This document shows, one piece after another, positions 1 to 11,867 of a stretch of 64,000 bases of DNA; positions within the stretch are counted from its first letter, which is position 1, and each line of letters opens with the position of its first letter. The DNA is from Torymus aiolomorphi. Its lineage: Eukaryota; Arthropoda; Insecta; Hymenoptera; Torymidae. The notes below the pieces were generated by a model, which saw only the letters and a list, made by a program, of their open reading frames with translations, had not been told where the DNA came from and made no database searches. The stretch lies in NCBI GenBank assembly GCA_036365515.1, contig CM070874.1:210112297-210176296 (forward strand). The letters are read 5' to 3'. A program made the position numbers and the translations under genes.

Positions 1-3000
1 TGCACGTTTACTATATATATTAGCAAACTATTGGTAAAAACATGCATTTTTCACTATATATTAGGAAAATATTGAAAAACAGGTAATTCTAGCATAAACC
101 TACGTTACTTTGAGAAAACGAACGAAACAAATCTAAATTTCCGGCGTTTGAATTCCAGTATGTGCTTTAAATCATGGTTTTCCCTGTTTGTTGCAGGATT
201 TCACACACTTTTCACCATATTCTAGGGAAATATTTATAAAACAATGTATTTTATCGTTAACCCACGATTTTTAGAGTATACCAATTATAAAAGTCCATAT
301 TTCCAACTCACCAAGAGAAATAGTAATGTAAATCATGGTTTTCGCTGTTTATTGCAGGATTCCACGCCGTTTCACCATATTCTAGGAAATATTGGTAAAA
401 CAATGTGTTTTATCGTGAACACACGATATTTAGAGGATACAAATTACAAAAACCCATATTTCCAAATCACGAAGAGAAATAGTACTTTAAATTATGGTAT
501 ACTCTGTTTATCGCAAGATTCCACGCACTTTTCACCATATACTAGTAAAATACTGGTAAAAGCAGGGATTACTAGCATAAACCTACGTTATTTTGAGAGA
601 AAGAACGAAACAAATCTAAATTTCCGGCGTTTGAATACCAGTAAGTGCTTTAAATCATTGATTTCCCTGTTTGTTGCAGGATTCCACACACTTTTCACCA
701 TATTCTAGGAAAATATTCATAAAACAATGTATTTTATCGTTAACCCACGATATTTAGCGGATACCAATTATAAAAGTCCATATTTCCAACTCACGAAGAG
801 AAAAAGTACTTCAAATTATGATTATCCACGGTTATTGCAGGATTCCAGGCACTTTTCGCCATATACTAGGAAAATATTGGTACAAACAGGCATTTCAAGC
901 ATAAACCTAACTTATTTTGAGAAAAAGAACGGAAGAAATCTAAATTTCCGGCATTTGGATGGCAATAAGTACTTTAAATAATGGTTTTCCCTGTTTATTG
1001 CAGGATTCCACCCACTTTCCACCGTATACTAGAGAAATATTGGTTAAAACAAGTATTTCCAGCATAAACCTACGTTATTTTGAGAAAAAGAACGGAAGAA
1101 ATCTAAATTTCCGGCGTTTGAATGCCAATAAGTGCTTTAAATTACTGTTTTCCCTTTTGTTGCAGGGTTCCACAAACTTTTCACCATATACGAGGAAATT
1201 TCGGTAAAGCAATGTATTTTATCGTGAACCCACGATATTTTGAGGATACGAATTATAAAAGTCCATATTTCCATCTCACGAGGAGAAATAGTACTTTAAA
1301 TTATGGTTTTCCCTGTTTATTGCAGGATTCCACGCACTTTTCACCACATACTACGAAAATATTGGTAAAAACAGACATTTCCAGCATAAACCTACGTTAT
1401 TTTGAGAAAAAGAACGAAACAAATCTAAATTTCCGGCTTTTCAATACCAATAAGTGCTCGAAATAATGGTTTTCCCACTTGTAGCAGGATTCCACAAACT
1501 TTTCACCATATACGAGGAAAATATTGGTAAAACAATGTATTTGATCGTGAACCCACGATATTTAGAGGATACCAATTATAAAAGTCCATATTACCATCTC
1601 AAGAAGAGAAAAAGTACTGAAAATTATGGCTTTCCCTGTTTATTGCAGGATTCCACGCACTTTTCACCACATACTACGAAAATATTGGTAAAAACAGACA
1701 TTTCCAGCATAAACCTACGTTGTTTTGAGAAAAAGAACGAAACAAATGAAATTTCCGGCATTTGAATTCCAATAAGTGCTTTAAATCATGGTTTTCCCTT
1801 TTGTAGCAGGATTCCACAAACTTTTCACCATATACGAGAAAAATATTGGTAAAACAATGTATTTTATCGTGAACCCACGATATTCAGAGGATACCAATTA
1901 TAAAAATGCTAATTTCCAACTCGCGAAGAGCAAAAATACTTTAAACAAAGGTTTTTCCTGTATATTACAGCATGACACGCACTTTACACCATGTATTAGC
2001 AAAATATTCGTAAAAACATGCATTTTTCACTATATATCAGGTAAATATTGGAAAACAGGCAATTCTAGCATAAACCTACGTTATTTGGAGAAAAAGAAGG
2101 AAACAAATCAAAATTTCCGGCGTTTGAATGACAATAAGAGCTTTAAATCGTGGTTTTCCCTGGTTGTTTCAGGATTCCACACACTCTTCACCATATTTTA
2201 GGAAAATATTGGTAAAACAATGAATGTTATCCTGAACCCACGATATTTAGACGATATCAATTATAAAAATTCTAATTTCCAACTCACGAAGAAAAAACAT
2301 ACTCTAAATTATGGATTTCCCTGTTTATTGCAGGATTCTACACACTTTTCACCATACACTAGGAAAATATTGGTAACACAATGTATTTTATCGTGAACCC
2401 ACGATATTTAGTGGTTACCAATTATAAAAGTCCATATTTCCAACTCAAGAAAAGAAAAACTACTTTAAATAATGGCTTTCCCTGTTTATTGCAGGATTCT
2501 ACGCAATTTTCAACGTATTCTAGGAAAATATTGGTAAAAGCAGACATTATCAGCATAAACCTACGTTATTTTGAGAAAAGGAACGAAACAAATTTCCGGC
2601 TTTTGAATACCAATACGTGCTTTAAATCATGGTTTTCCCATTTGTAGCGAGATTCCACACACTTTTCACAATATTCTAGGAAAATATTGGTAAAAGAATG
2701 TATTTTATCCTGAATCCATGATATTTAGAAGATACCAGTTATAAAAATCCACATTTCCAACTCACGTAGAAAAATAGTACTTTAAATTATGGTTTTCCAT
2801 TTTTATTGCAGGGTTTCACGCACTTTACACCATATACGAGGAAAATATTGGTAAAACAGTGTATTTTATCGTTAACGCACGATATTTGGACGATACCAAT
2901 TATAAAAGTCCATATTCCCAACTCAAGAAGACAAAAAGTACTGTTAATGATGGTTTTCCCTGTTTATTGCAGGATTCTACTCAATTTTCAACATATTCTA

Positions 3001-4745
3001 GGAAAATGTTGGTAAAAACAGACATTTTTAGCATAAACCTACGTTATTTTGAGAAAAAGAACGAAACAAATCTAAATTTCCGGCTTTAGAATAACAATAA
3101 GTGCTTTAAATCATGGTTTTCATATTTGTAGCAGGTATCCACAAACTTTTCACCATATACTAGGAAAATATTGGTAAAACAATGTATTTTATCGTGAACC
3201 CACGATATGTAGAGGATTCCAATTATAAAAGTCCATATTTCCAACTCAAGAAGAGAAAAACTACTGTAAATTATGGCTTTCCCGGTTTATTGCAGGATTC
3301 TAGCACTTTTCAACATATTCTAGGAAAATATTAGTTAAAACAGACATTCTCAGCATAAACCTACGTTATTTTGAGAAAAAGAACAAAACAAATCTAATCT
3401 TCCGGCTTTTGAATACCATTAAGTGCTTTAAATCATGTTTTTCCCATTTGTAGCAGGATTCCACAAACTTTTCACTATATACGAGGAAAATATTGGTAAA
3501 ATAATGTATTTTATCGTGAAACCCACGATATTTAGAGGATACCAATTATAAAAGTCCATATTTCTAACTCCAGAAGAGAAAAAGTACTGTAAATTATGGC
3601 TTTCCCTGTTTTTTGCAGGATTCCACGCAGTTTTCACTATATTCTAGGAAATTCTTGGTGAAAACAGACATTTCCAGCATAGACCTACGTTATTTTGGAA
3701 AAAGAACGAAACAAATTGAAATTGCCGACGTTTGAATACCAGTAAGTTCTTTAAATCATGGTATTCTCTTTTTGTTGCAAGATTCCACAAATTTTTCACC
3801 ATATACGAGGGAAATATTGGTAAAACAATGTATTTTGTCCTGAACCCACGATATTTAGAGGATACCAATTATAAAAGTCCATATATCCAACTCAAGAAGA
3901 GAGAAAACACTCTAAATTACGGATTACCCTGTTTATTGCAGGATTACACACACTTTTCACCATAAACTAGGAAAATATTGGTAAAAACAGACATTTCTAG
4001 CATAAACGTACGTTATTTTGAGATAAAGAACGGAACAAATCTAAATTTTCGGCTTTTGAATAACAATAAGTGCTTTAAATTATGGTTTTCTCTGTTTATT
4101 ACAGAATTCCACACACTTTACACCGTATTCTAGGAAAATATTGGTAAAACAAAGTATTTTATCGTGAACCAACGATATCTAGACGATACCAATTATAGAA
4201 GTCCATATTTCCAACTCAACAAGAGAAAAACTACTGTAAATTATGGCTTTCCTTGTTTATTGCATGATTCTACGCACTTTCAAACATATTCTATGAAAAT
4301 ATTGGTAAGAACTGACATTCTCAGCATAAACCTACGTTATTTTGAGAAAAAGAACAAAACAAATCTAATTTTCCGGCGTTTGAATACCAGTAAGTTCTTT
4401 AAATCATTGTATTCCCTGTTTGTTGCAGGATTCCACAAATTTTTCACCATATACGAGGAAAATATTGGTAAAACAATGTATTTTATCATGAACCCACAAT
4501 ATTTAGAGGATACCAATTATAAAAATCCTAATTTCCAACTCACGAAGAGAAAAAACACTCTAAATTATGGTTTTCCCTGTTTTTCGCAGGATTCCACGCC
4601 CTTTTCACCATATATTAGCAAAATATTGGTAAAAACATGCATTTTTAACCATATATTAGGAAAATATTGGTAACAACAGCCATTTCTAGCATAAACCTAC
4701 GTTATTTTGAGTAAAAGAACGAAACAAATCTAAATTTCCGGCTTT
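1..4745. repeat. Satellite array, ~162-bp monomers in a 324-bp dimer
   Basis: Tandem array made of two alternating monomer types. Type A carries ATCGTGAACCCACGAT, a 6-bp inverted repeat around AACC. Type B carries CAGCATAAACCTACGTTATT and a GAGAAAAAGAACG block. Both share a module containing TGCAGGATTCCAC followed by AGGAAAATATTGGTAAAA. Type A units start near 252, 410, 732, 1217, 1550, 1862, 2227, 2388, 2702, 2869, 3187, 3511, 3835, 4159 and 4481. The last five are spaced 322-324 bp apart, so the higher-order unit is a dimer there; the left part is less regular. A third, shorter monomer type (ACATGCATTTTTCACTATAT) occurs near 41, 2010 and 4636. Open frames of 70-169 codons run through it only because 324 is a multiple of three. 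They break at every irregular junction, so I do not call genes. Confidence 0.9.
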
Positions 4746-4987
4746 TCCCTTACGGAAAAAATATGCAGTAAACCATGCATTTTTTTCTACTGACTTTTCT
4801 GCAGTGTTCCCTGCTGTATTCTCTGCTGATGTTTCTGTAGACAGTCAGGTACATAATTATGCACTAAACTTCAAAGATTTTTATGCTTGAATATCTACAT
4901 GTATTTTGCTGTTCAGAAATTTATGCATGAATTTCTGCAGAATTCTTATTGACCCTTTTATGTTTAGGCGACATTTTATCTTCTGGT
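4746..4987. other. Degenerate edge of the CTGCAG satellite, no gene
   Basis: Short stretch between the 324-bp satellite and the GC-rich block. It holds several CTGCAG or near-CTGCAG words (about 4800, 4946) and TTTATGC phrases that resemble diverged monomers of the 58-60 bp satellite lying right of 6076. That suggests the GC-rich block inserted near the edge of that satellite. Confidence 0.45.
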
Positions 4988-6075
4988 TGTTACGGGCGCC
5001 GATATATGGTAAGTGGATCACGTACACTGCGTCGCGAGACTTGAATCTCGTGCGCTTGCACGTATGGTGATCGGAGCGCGCCAGGCGGGGTGGGCAAAAA
5101 GGAGTCGGAGAAGAAGACGACGACGCCGTGCCGCGGGCGAGAGGGGAGAATGAGAGCCATCTTGTCGTACGCCGTGTGAGCGGCAACAGGTGTGAGCCCG
5201 AGTGAGAGAGAAGTCGCGCGATACAGTGAGTGTTGTACGTCGGTGTGTGTGCGCCTCCACCACTGCGGCAGACGGCAGCGACGCGCCGCCACCACTGCGA
5301 GGAGTGAGAGAGAAAGAGAGAGAGGCGGCGCGACCAGACAGGGAGAGCGAGAGAGAGAGAGAGTTGCTGTTGCGTGCGATGGCTGGCCAGCCCCGCGTAA
5401 GTAGCGTTTGATTGCTTTTCGCGTGTTTGTACTGGCGCAGCGTAGTGACGGGGGCGCGAGGATATTCCCTCCCGTCACCAACATTAGCGAGTGAGCGAGA
5501 ATAGTCTCGGCCTGTCGCGTCTTAATTTTATATTAGTTTGTTCGGGAGCTCGCGCCTTTTCGCGAGCGAACTTATTCTTTAATAAATTTAGAGCCATTGT
5601 TTTTATCTTAACTGTCGAGTCACGCCTTCTTATTTGGAGACCTTAGCCTGTGCATGATTTCCCGAATACCGCCCTCTACCCTTTTCTGTGGCTGCAGCTA
5701 GTCGAGGTGTAGCCTCCTAGAGGATCATCGGTAGCGGGAGTAAGTTTAAAAGCCGCTCGAGAGGTTCGACCGAGCGGCGTTGTACGCGTGAAAGACCGGT
5801 TGCGCTGGTAACGCTAGGTCATAGCGAGCAGCCGGTAGTTCGCGGGCAGCAGTTGGCAGCAGCGGCAGAGCGCAGCGCCGGTTCCAGGGGAAAGCGGCCT
5901 AGGCTTTCTACAATCGAAGCCAGGCTCGCATGTTCGGAACCTGTGCAGAGGCGCTTCTGCCGGACTACAGGTGATTCTACAACGGTGAGTTGCCCGGGCG
6001 TAGAATACACCCGCATATTACCCCGCGAACCCCTGAGAGGGATTAATACCCTCTCCGTAACTGTACCCCGTTACA
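4988..6075. mobile_element. LTR-like GC-rich block, possible solo LTR
   Basis: A 1088-bp block much richer in GC than both flanks. It begins TGTTACGGG and ends CCCGTTACA, a 9-bp terminal inverted repeat with one mismatch and the TG...CA ends typical of LTRs. Flanking bases are TGGT on the left and AGGT on the right, so a 4-bp target duplication is possible but imperfect. An AATAAA lies at 5581-5586. No gag, pol or primer-binding site adjoins it, and diverged copies of one satellite lie on both sides. The best reading is a solo LTR from a Gypsy-type element; an unrelated GC-rich repeat is the alternative. Frames of up to 164 codons inside are low-complexity and unsupported. Confidence 0.45.
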
Positions 6076-7260
6076 AGGTTTTTTATACCTCCAGCTTTTT
6101 GTGAAGGGTTTTCTACAGAATTTATACATAATCAAGATTTTTACACCTGCAGTTTTTCATGAAGGTTTTTCTGCATGATTTTTTTATCTTCCGGATTTTT
6201 ATACCTGCAGTTTTTCGTGCAGGGTTTTCTGCAGGATTTTCATATAATCAACATTTTTACACCTGCAGCTTTTCTTGAAGGTTTTTCTGCATAATTTTTT
6301 TATTATCAGAGTTGTTATACCTGCAGTTTTTCGTGTATATCTTTCTGCAGAATTTTTTTATTATCAAGATTTTTATGCCTGCAGTTTTTCGTGTAGATTT
6401 TTCTGCAGAATTTTTTAGAATCAGGATTTTAATACCTATAGTTTTTCATGAAGGATTTTCTGCAAGATTTTTTTATAATCAATATTTTTATACCTGCAGT
6501 TTTTCGTGAAGCTTTTTCTGCAGGATTTCTTTTTATCAGGATTTTGATGCCTGCAGTTTTTCGTGAAGGATTTTCTGCAGGATTTTTTTATAATCATTAT
6601 TTTTATACCTATAGTTTTTCGTGAAGGATTTTCTGCAGGATTTTTTTATAATCAGTATTTTTATACCTGCAGTTTCTCGTGAAGGTTTTTCTGCAGGATT
6701 TTTTTTTATCAGGATTTTGATGCCTGCAGTTTTTCGTGAAGGATTTTCTGCAGGATTTTTAATAATCAGTATTTTTATACCTACAGTTTTTCGTGAAGAT
6801 TTTTCTGCAGGATTTTTTTATTATCAGGATTTTTATGCCTGCAGTTTTTCGTGTAGATTTTTCTGTAGAATTTTTTATAATCAGGATTTTTATACCTATT
6901 GTTTTTCGTGAAGGATTTTTTTATAATCAGTATTTTTATACCTGCAGATTTTCGTGTAGAACTTTCTGCAGGTTTTTTTTAATAATCAAGATTTCTATAC
7001 CTGCAGTTTTTCGTGAAGGATTTTCTGTAAAATTTTTTTATTTTCATGATTTTTATACCTGCAGTTTTTCGTGAAGGATTTTCTGCAGGATTTTTTATTT
7101 TCAGGATTTTTGTATCTGCAGTTTTTCGTGATGATTTTCTGTAGGACTTTTATCTGTAGGATATTTATACCTGTAGTTTTTCGTGAATGTCTTTCTGATG
7201 GATTTTTTAGGTGTAAAAAATTATAACTAATATTGTTGCCCTACTTATCTGCAGTTTTTT
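6076..7260 (+). repeat. 58-60 bp CTGCAG satellite, left array
   Basis: About 19 tandem copies of a T-rich monomer with the core CCTGCAGTTTTTCGTGAAGG followed by TTTTCTGCAGGATTTTT and an ATAATCAGGATTTTTATA linker. Most monomers have two CTGCAG palindromes. Spacing of the TTTTTCGTG core is 57-60 bp. The same family recurs in opposite orientation at 60480-61684. Open frames here come from the T-rich composition. Confidence 0.92.
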
Positions 7261-7287
7261 CTATATAATTTCAAGATTTATGTCAAG

Positions 7288-7289
<2 letters not shown>

Positions 7290-7352
<63 letters not shown>
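7290..7352. repeat. (TA)n microsatellite
   Basis: About 31 uninterrupted TA dinucleotides. Confidence 0.97.
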
Positions 7353-7355
<3 letters not shown>

Positions 7356-7609
7356 CACAACATAAAAGGATATATGATTTTATATAATGCTTCTGCAGTA
7401 AAGTACAAAAAAGATCCACATACATGGATATTTTTTTTTTTGCTTTTGACAATAGAAATTTGAAGAAAATTGTCCAATGTCAAGCTCTTTGCACTCGTAT
7501 TACATTTTCGAATAATTTCAACAATTACATTCTAAATTGTTTTTTTAAATATTATGAATAAAATCATCTGAAAAGGCGCTATTGTAAATATCATTGCAGA
7601 GGATTAATT
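7353..7609. other. AT-rich spacer, no gene seen
   Basis: AT-rich unique-looking sequence with homopolymer T runs. No open frame of note and no recognisable element ends. Confidence 0.5.
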
Positions 7610-7865
7610 GGAAACGCGTTTTTTTATATCTATTATATTTTATGAGATTTTAATAACACATATCGTCGCCACGTACGAAGAAAAGCCAACTTAAATGTTA
7701 CAGGCAAAGAAAACCCAAAAACGCTTCTAAGGCGAAGAAAAGCCAACAAACGGCTTTGTTGAGAAAAAGACAGTTTGGCTTGTCTCAGACGGAGAAAATC
7801 CAGATTGACTTCGTTCCAGACGATAAAAAGGCACTTTCCGCCATCCCTGGATCAAAAATCCCACC
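7610..7865 (+). repeat. AAAGCCAA-type dispersed repeat, copy 1
   Basis: Contains GAAGAAAAGCCAAC twice, followed by AAACGGCTTTGTTGAGAAAAA, CAGTTTGGCTTGTCTCAGAC and GATCAAAAATCC. The same succession of blocks occurs in reverse complement at 58324-58562, including the AT-rich end with ATTTTAATAACACATAT. The two are therefore inverted copies of one family. A related element with terminal repeats lies at 44668-45435. No coding capacity seen. Confidence 0.75.
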
Positions 7866-7924
7866 TGACGACATTACTTGCGAGAAAAAAATTCAATTCT
7901 TGTAGGGGAAATACTTTTGTACCA

Positions 7925-8125
7925 CTCTACCCTATTAAAAATATTCACCTGAGTATTCACGTGAGTAATCACGTTAAGTTTTCGACGATATTCCCACGCG
8001 AGTATTCACGTGAGAATCACGTGAGGTTTTCGACGATACTCCCACACGAGTACTCAAGTGAGAATCACGTGAGGTTTTCGACGATACTTCCACGCGAGTA
8101 CTCAAGTTATTACTCACGTGAGATA
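7925..8125. repeat. 49-bp minisatellite with five CACGTG sites
   Basis: Three to four copies of a 49-bp unit containing TTTTCGACGATACTCCCACG and GAGTAYTCACGTGAG. Perfect CACGTG palindromes lie at 7958, 8007, 8018, 8066 and 8115. CACGTG is the canonical E-box bound by bHLH factors, but nothing here shows binding. No gene is adjacent on either strand. Confidence 0.8.
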
Positions 8126-8248
8126 TGCAAAAATGTCTTGAAAAAATTATATCAAAATTAGTTCTTGAGATTATTTATGGATATACAGATTTTATAATTT
8201 AAGTATCACATATACAAAAGAAATATTAAATGTAAAAATAAAAATTTT

Positions 8249-8312
8249 TTAGACGATGGGATCGAACTCGGAACCCTTGTCATGGCAGTCGAATGCTCTA
8301 ACCCGATCGGAA
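8249..8312 (-). pseudogene. tRNA-like fragment, minus strand
   Basis: Read on the minus strand, the segment has GGGTTAGAGCATTCGACTGC and, about 25 bases on, GAGTTCGATCCC. These resemble a tRNA D-arm end and the T-arm B box. The anticodon stem does not pair and no acceptor stem can be closed, so this is a degenerate tRNA or the head of a tRNA-derived SINE. Confidence 0.4.
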
Positions 8313-9496
8313 ATTGACTTAGGGCTAACAGCAGGGCTTTGATACGATACCCTAGAAAAATTACAAGGTCGTCACTGACATGACACCTCGTAAGGCCCGA
8401 TGTAAGGCGAGTAACGGGGTGTCTACGCGGCCCTGGCAGTTTATTCGGGCTTGTTATTTCTGCATAATTTCCTGCATTAAATAATTAATCTGGCGCAAAG
8501 CTTTAAAGTCGCCCGAAATGATTAAGAAATCATCATTAAGTTGTTCTAGTTGGCGTAATAACGCCAAAGTAACAATACTGTGAAAATTTATTGTAACTCC
8601 AAAAATGAAACCACGTCAATGCGATCTTAAGACTTTAATAGTCAGGGCGACACGCGGTTACCCTTATACGGTGTTTGTCCAACGCCACTAAGGCCATATC
8701 ATTACTATCATGGCCGGACGGGCGCGCCGTTACGAGCCCTGCTTGCAGCCCTCACGGAGAACCTCATTCGGGAACCGCTCACCTATAGAACACTTAAAGT
8801 TGGTCTTTCGAAACTGATACATATGCTACACTATATGATGTACGCGCTATTGATTTTGTTTTTATTAATCGATCACATAAGTAAGTAAGTATAACATTAT
8901 AACCAAATTTATTATAGTTACATTATTTAAAAATATTATAAATAAATAACAATAATTTTTTCATCAGAAATAACGGAAATATGAAAAGAAAGCCTTTATA
9001 AATTCCTACCATACCGACATCGACATTTAATTGGTATTAATTACCTGCCTTAATTATATTAATAATCCTGCCAACAAAAATAATGCTAAAAAAAACTTTA
9101 AAATTTTATTATTTATTGCTCAGCATACGTATTTTTAAATTTAAATATACAATAAAAAATAATTAATTACCACGTATTTTTTGCATAGATTGTAAAAATG
9201 GCATTCATTTTTAATAAAATAGTTCACAAGATTATTAAATGCCAATTAAATGACGATGTCTAAACATCGCAACTTTGACATGATTTTTAAGCTCTCGTGG
9301 TATAAAATAATGTTTAATACCAGTGCATTCGGCTAATTTACTCACTCGCTTCGTGCAAAACCGTCTCCGGCGGTGACAGCTCAATGCCAATGCTAGATAC
9401 AAAAAGTACTATTTCTTCATACTATGCGTAAATACATCGATACGCATAGTTTTCAGTGCGTAAAGTTGAATTTCCCACATAGTGTGCGTAAAGCTT
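8313..9496. other. Non-coding region, no gene seen
   Basis: The left half (8320-8800) has moderate GC with phrases such as CCCTTATACGGTGTTTGTCC that look like an old repeat. The right half is AT-rich, with homopolymer runs. No open frame or element terminus is recognisable. Confidence 0.5.
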
Positions 9497-11275
9497 TGCT
9501 ATGTCTGTGTCTGACTATGTCTGTGTCTGTCCATGTCTGTGTCTGTCCATGTCTGTGTCTGTCCATGTCTGCGTCTGTCCATGTCTGTCCATCTCTGTGT
9601 CTGTCCATGTCTCTGTCTGTCCATGTCTGTGTATGTCCATGTCTGTCCATGTCTGTCCATGTCTGTGTCTGTCCATGTCTGTGTCAGTCCGTGTGTGTCC
9701 ATGTCTGTGTCTGTCCATGTCTGTCTATTTCTCTGACCGTCCATGTCTGTGTCTGTCTGTGTCTGTCCGTGTCTGTCCATGTCTGTGTCCGCCCGTGTCT
9801 GTCCATGTCTGTGTCTGTCCGTGTATGCCCCTGTCTGTCCATGTCTGTGTTTGTCCGTGTCTGTCTATCTCTGTGTCTGCCCATGTCTGTCTCTGTCCAT
9901 GTTTGTGTCTGTCTGTGTCGGTCCATGTCTGTGTCTGTCCATGTCCGTGTCTGTCCATGTCCGTGTCTGTCTGTCCATGTCTGTGTATGTTTATCTCTGT
10001 GTCTGTCCATGTCTGTCCATATCTGTGTCTGTCCATGTCTGTGACTGTCTGTGTCTGTCCATGACTGTGTCTGTCCATGTCTGTCCACGTCTGTCCATGT
10101 CTGTGCCTGTCCATGTCTGTGTCTGTCCATGTCTGTCTGTCCATGTCTGTGTCTGTCCATGTCTGTGTCCGTCCATGTCTGTGTCTGTCCATGTCTGTGT
10201 CTGTCCATGTCTGTGTCTGCCCATGTCTGTGTCTGTCCATGTCTGTGTCTGTCCATGTCTGTGTCTGTCCATGTCCGTGTCTGTCCATGTCTGTGTCTGT
10301 CCATGTCTGTGTCTGTCCATGTATGTGTCTGCCCATATCTGTGTCTGTCCATGTCTGTGTCTGTCCATGTCTGTTTCTGTCCGTGTCTGTCCATGCCGGT
10401 GTCTGTCCGTGTCTGTCCATGTCTGCCCATGTCCATGTCTGTGTCACTCCATTTCTGTGTCTGTCTGTGTCTGTCCATGTCTGTGTCTGTCCATGTCTGT
10501 GTCTGTCCATGTCTGTGTCTGTCCATGTCTGTGTCTGTCCATGTCTGTGTCTATCCATGTCTGTGTCTGCCCATGTCTGTATCTGTCTGTGCCTGTTCAT
10601 GTCTCTGTCTGTCCACGTCTGTGGTTGTCCATGTCTGTGTCTGTCCATGACTGTGTCTGTCCATGTATGTGTCTGTCCATGTCTGTGACTGTCCATGTCT
10701 GTGTCTATCCATGTCTGTGTCTGCCCATGTCTGTATCTGTATGTGTCTGTTCATGTCTCTGTCTGTCCACGTCTGTGTCTATCCATATCTGTGTCTGTCC
10801 ACGTTTGTGACTGTCCATGTCTGTGTCTGTCCATGGCTGTGTCTGCCCATGTCTGTATCTGTCTGTGACTGTCCATGTCTGTGTCTGTCCATGTCTGTTT
10901 CTGCCCATGTCTGTATCTGTCTGTGTCTGTGTCTGTCCATGTCTGTGTCTGTCCATCTCTGTCCATGTACATGTCTGTGTCTGTTCATGTCTGTGTCAGT
11001 CCATGTCTGTGTCTGTCTATGTCTGTGTCTGTCTATGTGTGTGTCTGTCTATGTCTGTCTATGTCTGTCTATGTCTGTGTCTGTGTCTGGCTTTGTCTGT
11101 CTGTGTCTGTCTGTGTCTATCTGTGGCTGTGTCTGTTTGTCTCTTTGTGTCGGTTTGTGTCTGCGTCTGCCTGTGTTCCTGTCTACTTGTCTCTATGCCA
11201 GCCTTCGTGTATGTCTGTCTATGTCTAGTTCTGGATGAGTTTGTCGTTTCTGCCTGCCTGTGTCTGTGAATTTTA
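9497..11275. repeat. 16-bp minisatellite (CCATGTCTGTGTCTGT)n
   Basis: About 1.8 kb built from the 16-bp unit CCATGTCTGTGTCTGT, shortening to TGTCTG-type units at both ends. Three units are 48 bp, so all frames on both strands stay open for long stretches and would encode 16-residue repeats, up to 355 codons on + and 323 on -. There is no start context, no splice logic and no non-repeat domain, so these are not genes. Confidence 0.95.
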
Positions 11276-11867
11276 TCAGAATGGTTTTCGGACATTTTTT
11301 ATAATAGTTGCCCATCTTATTGGTGAACTAACCTTAATCGATTGAACTGGTGTCAATCGTCTTATTGTCGTTTTTCGATTCCAGTCTCCACTGCTTGTTG
11401 GTCTTCCAATATAGCATATTAATTGCAACATCAGTCAAGGTTTCTTTCTTGCACACAGTAGTCTTAATCATATACTGTTATATAGTCTAAAATTGATGAA
11501 ATTAATAATTTTATAGCATACAGATGGTTTACCACTCAGACCTGAACTGAGTGTCTTGAAAATGGATACATAGATACATCGGTAGACAGAGATGGAAGAA
11601 AAAGAATCGAAACAACTTTTTGTTATTATTGACTATTAATATTGGAATAATGAAAACTAAAATAATGTAAACGGTAAAATTAAAATATTGGAAATTATAG
11701 AAATTATGCAGGTACTTATTAGTGTGACTGTCTCAAGAAATTATTATACGAATTAGTTTTGTAGTTCATTCTCTAATAAAGTTTTAGTTCTTAAACCGTC
11801 TCAAATATATTTACAATTGGAATGACATAATTTCGGTTTTCACAAAAAATATTAATAGCCTTTCTTT
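11276..11867. other. AT-rich flank of the CACTA-like pseudogene
   Basis: Follows the transposase remnant on its 3' side (minus strand). Probably the rest of the decayed element or its flank. No open frame extends the transposase, and no terminal repeat was identified. Confidence 0.4.

Noticed and set aside
244..4673. Frames of 70-169 codons with conserved MYFIVNPRYLEDTNYKSP text
   Set aside because: The period of 324 bp is divisible by three, so satellite copies share a frame. Frames break at irregular junctions, and substitutions show no synonymous preference that I can see.
4881..5484. Minus-strand Arg/Ser/Leu-rich frames up to 164 codons in the GC-rich block
   Set aside because: Overlapping frames on both strands in GC-rich, GA-repeat DNA, with no domain. 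The LTR-like structure explains the block better.
1..7260. CRISPR-like array of repeats and spacers
   Set aside because: The repeats are contiguous monomers without unique spacers, the genome is eukaryotic and there are no cas genes.
9424..11269. Long open frames (up to 355 codons on +, 323 on -) with 16-residue repeats
   Set aside because: They are produced by a 16-bp minisatellite whose unit lacks stops in all frames. No non-repeat domain, start context or splicing supports a gene.
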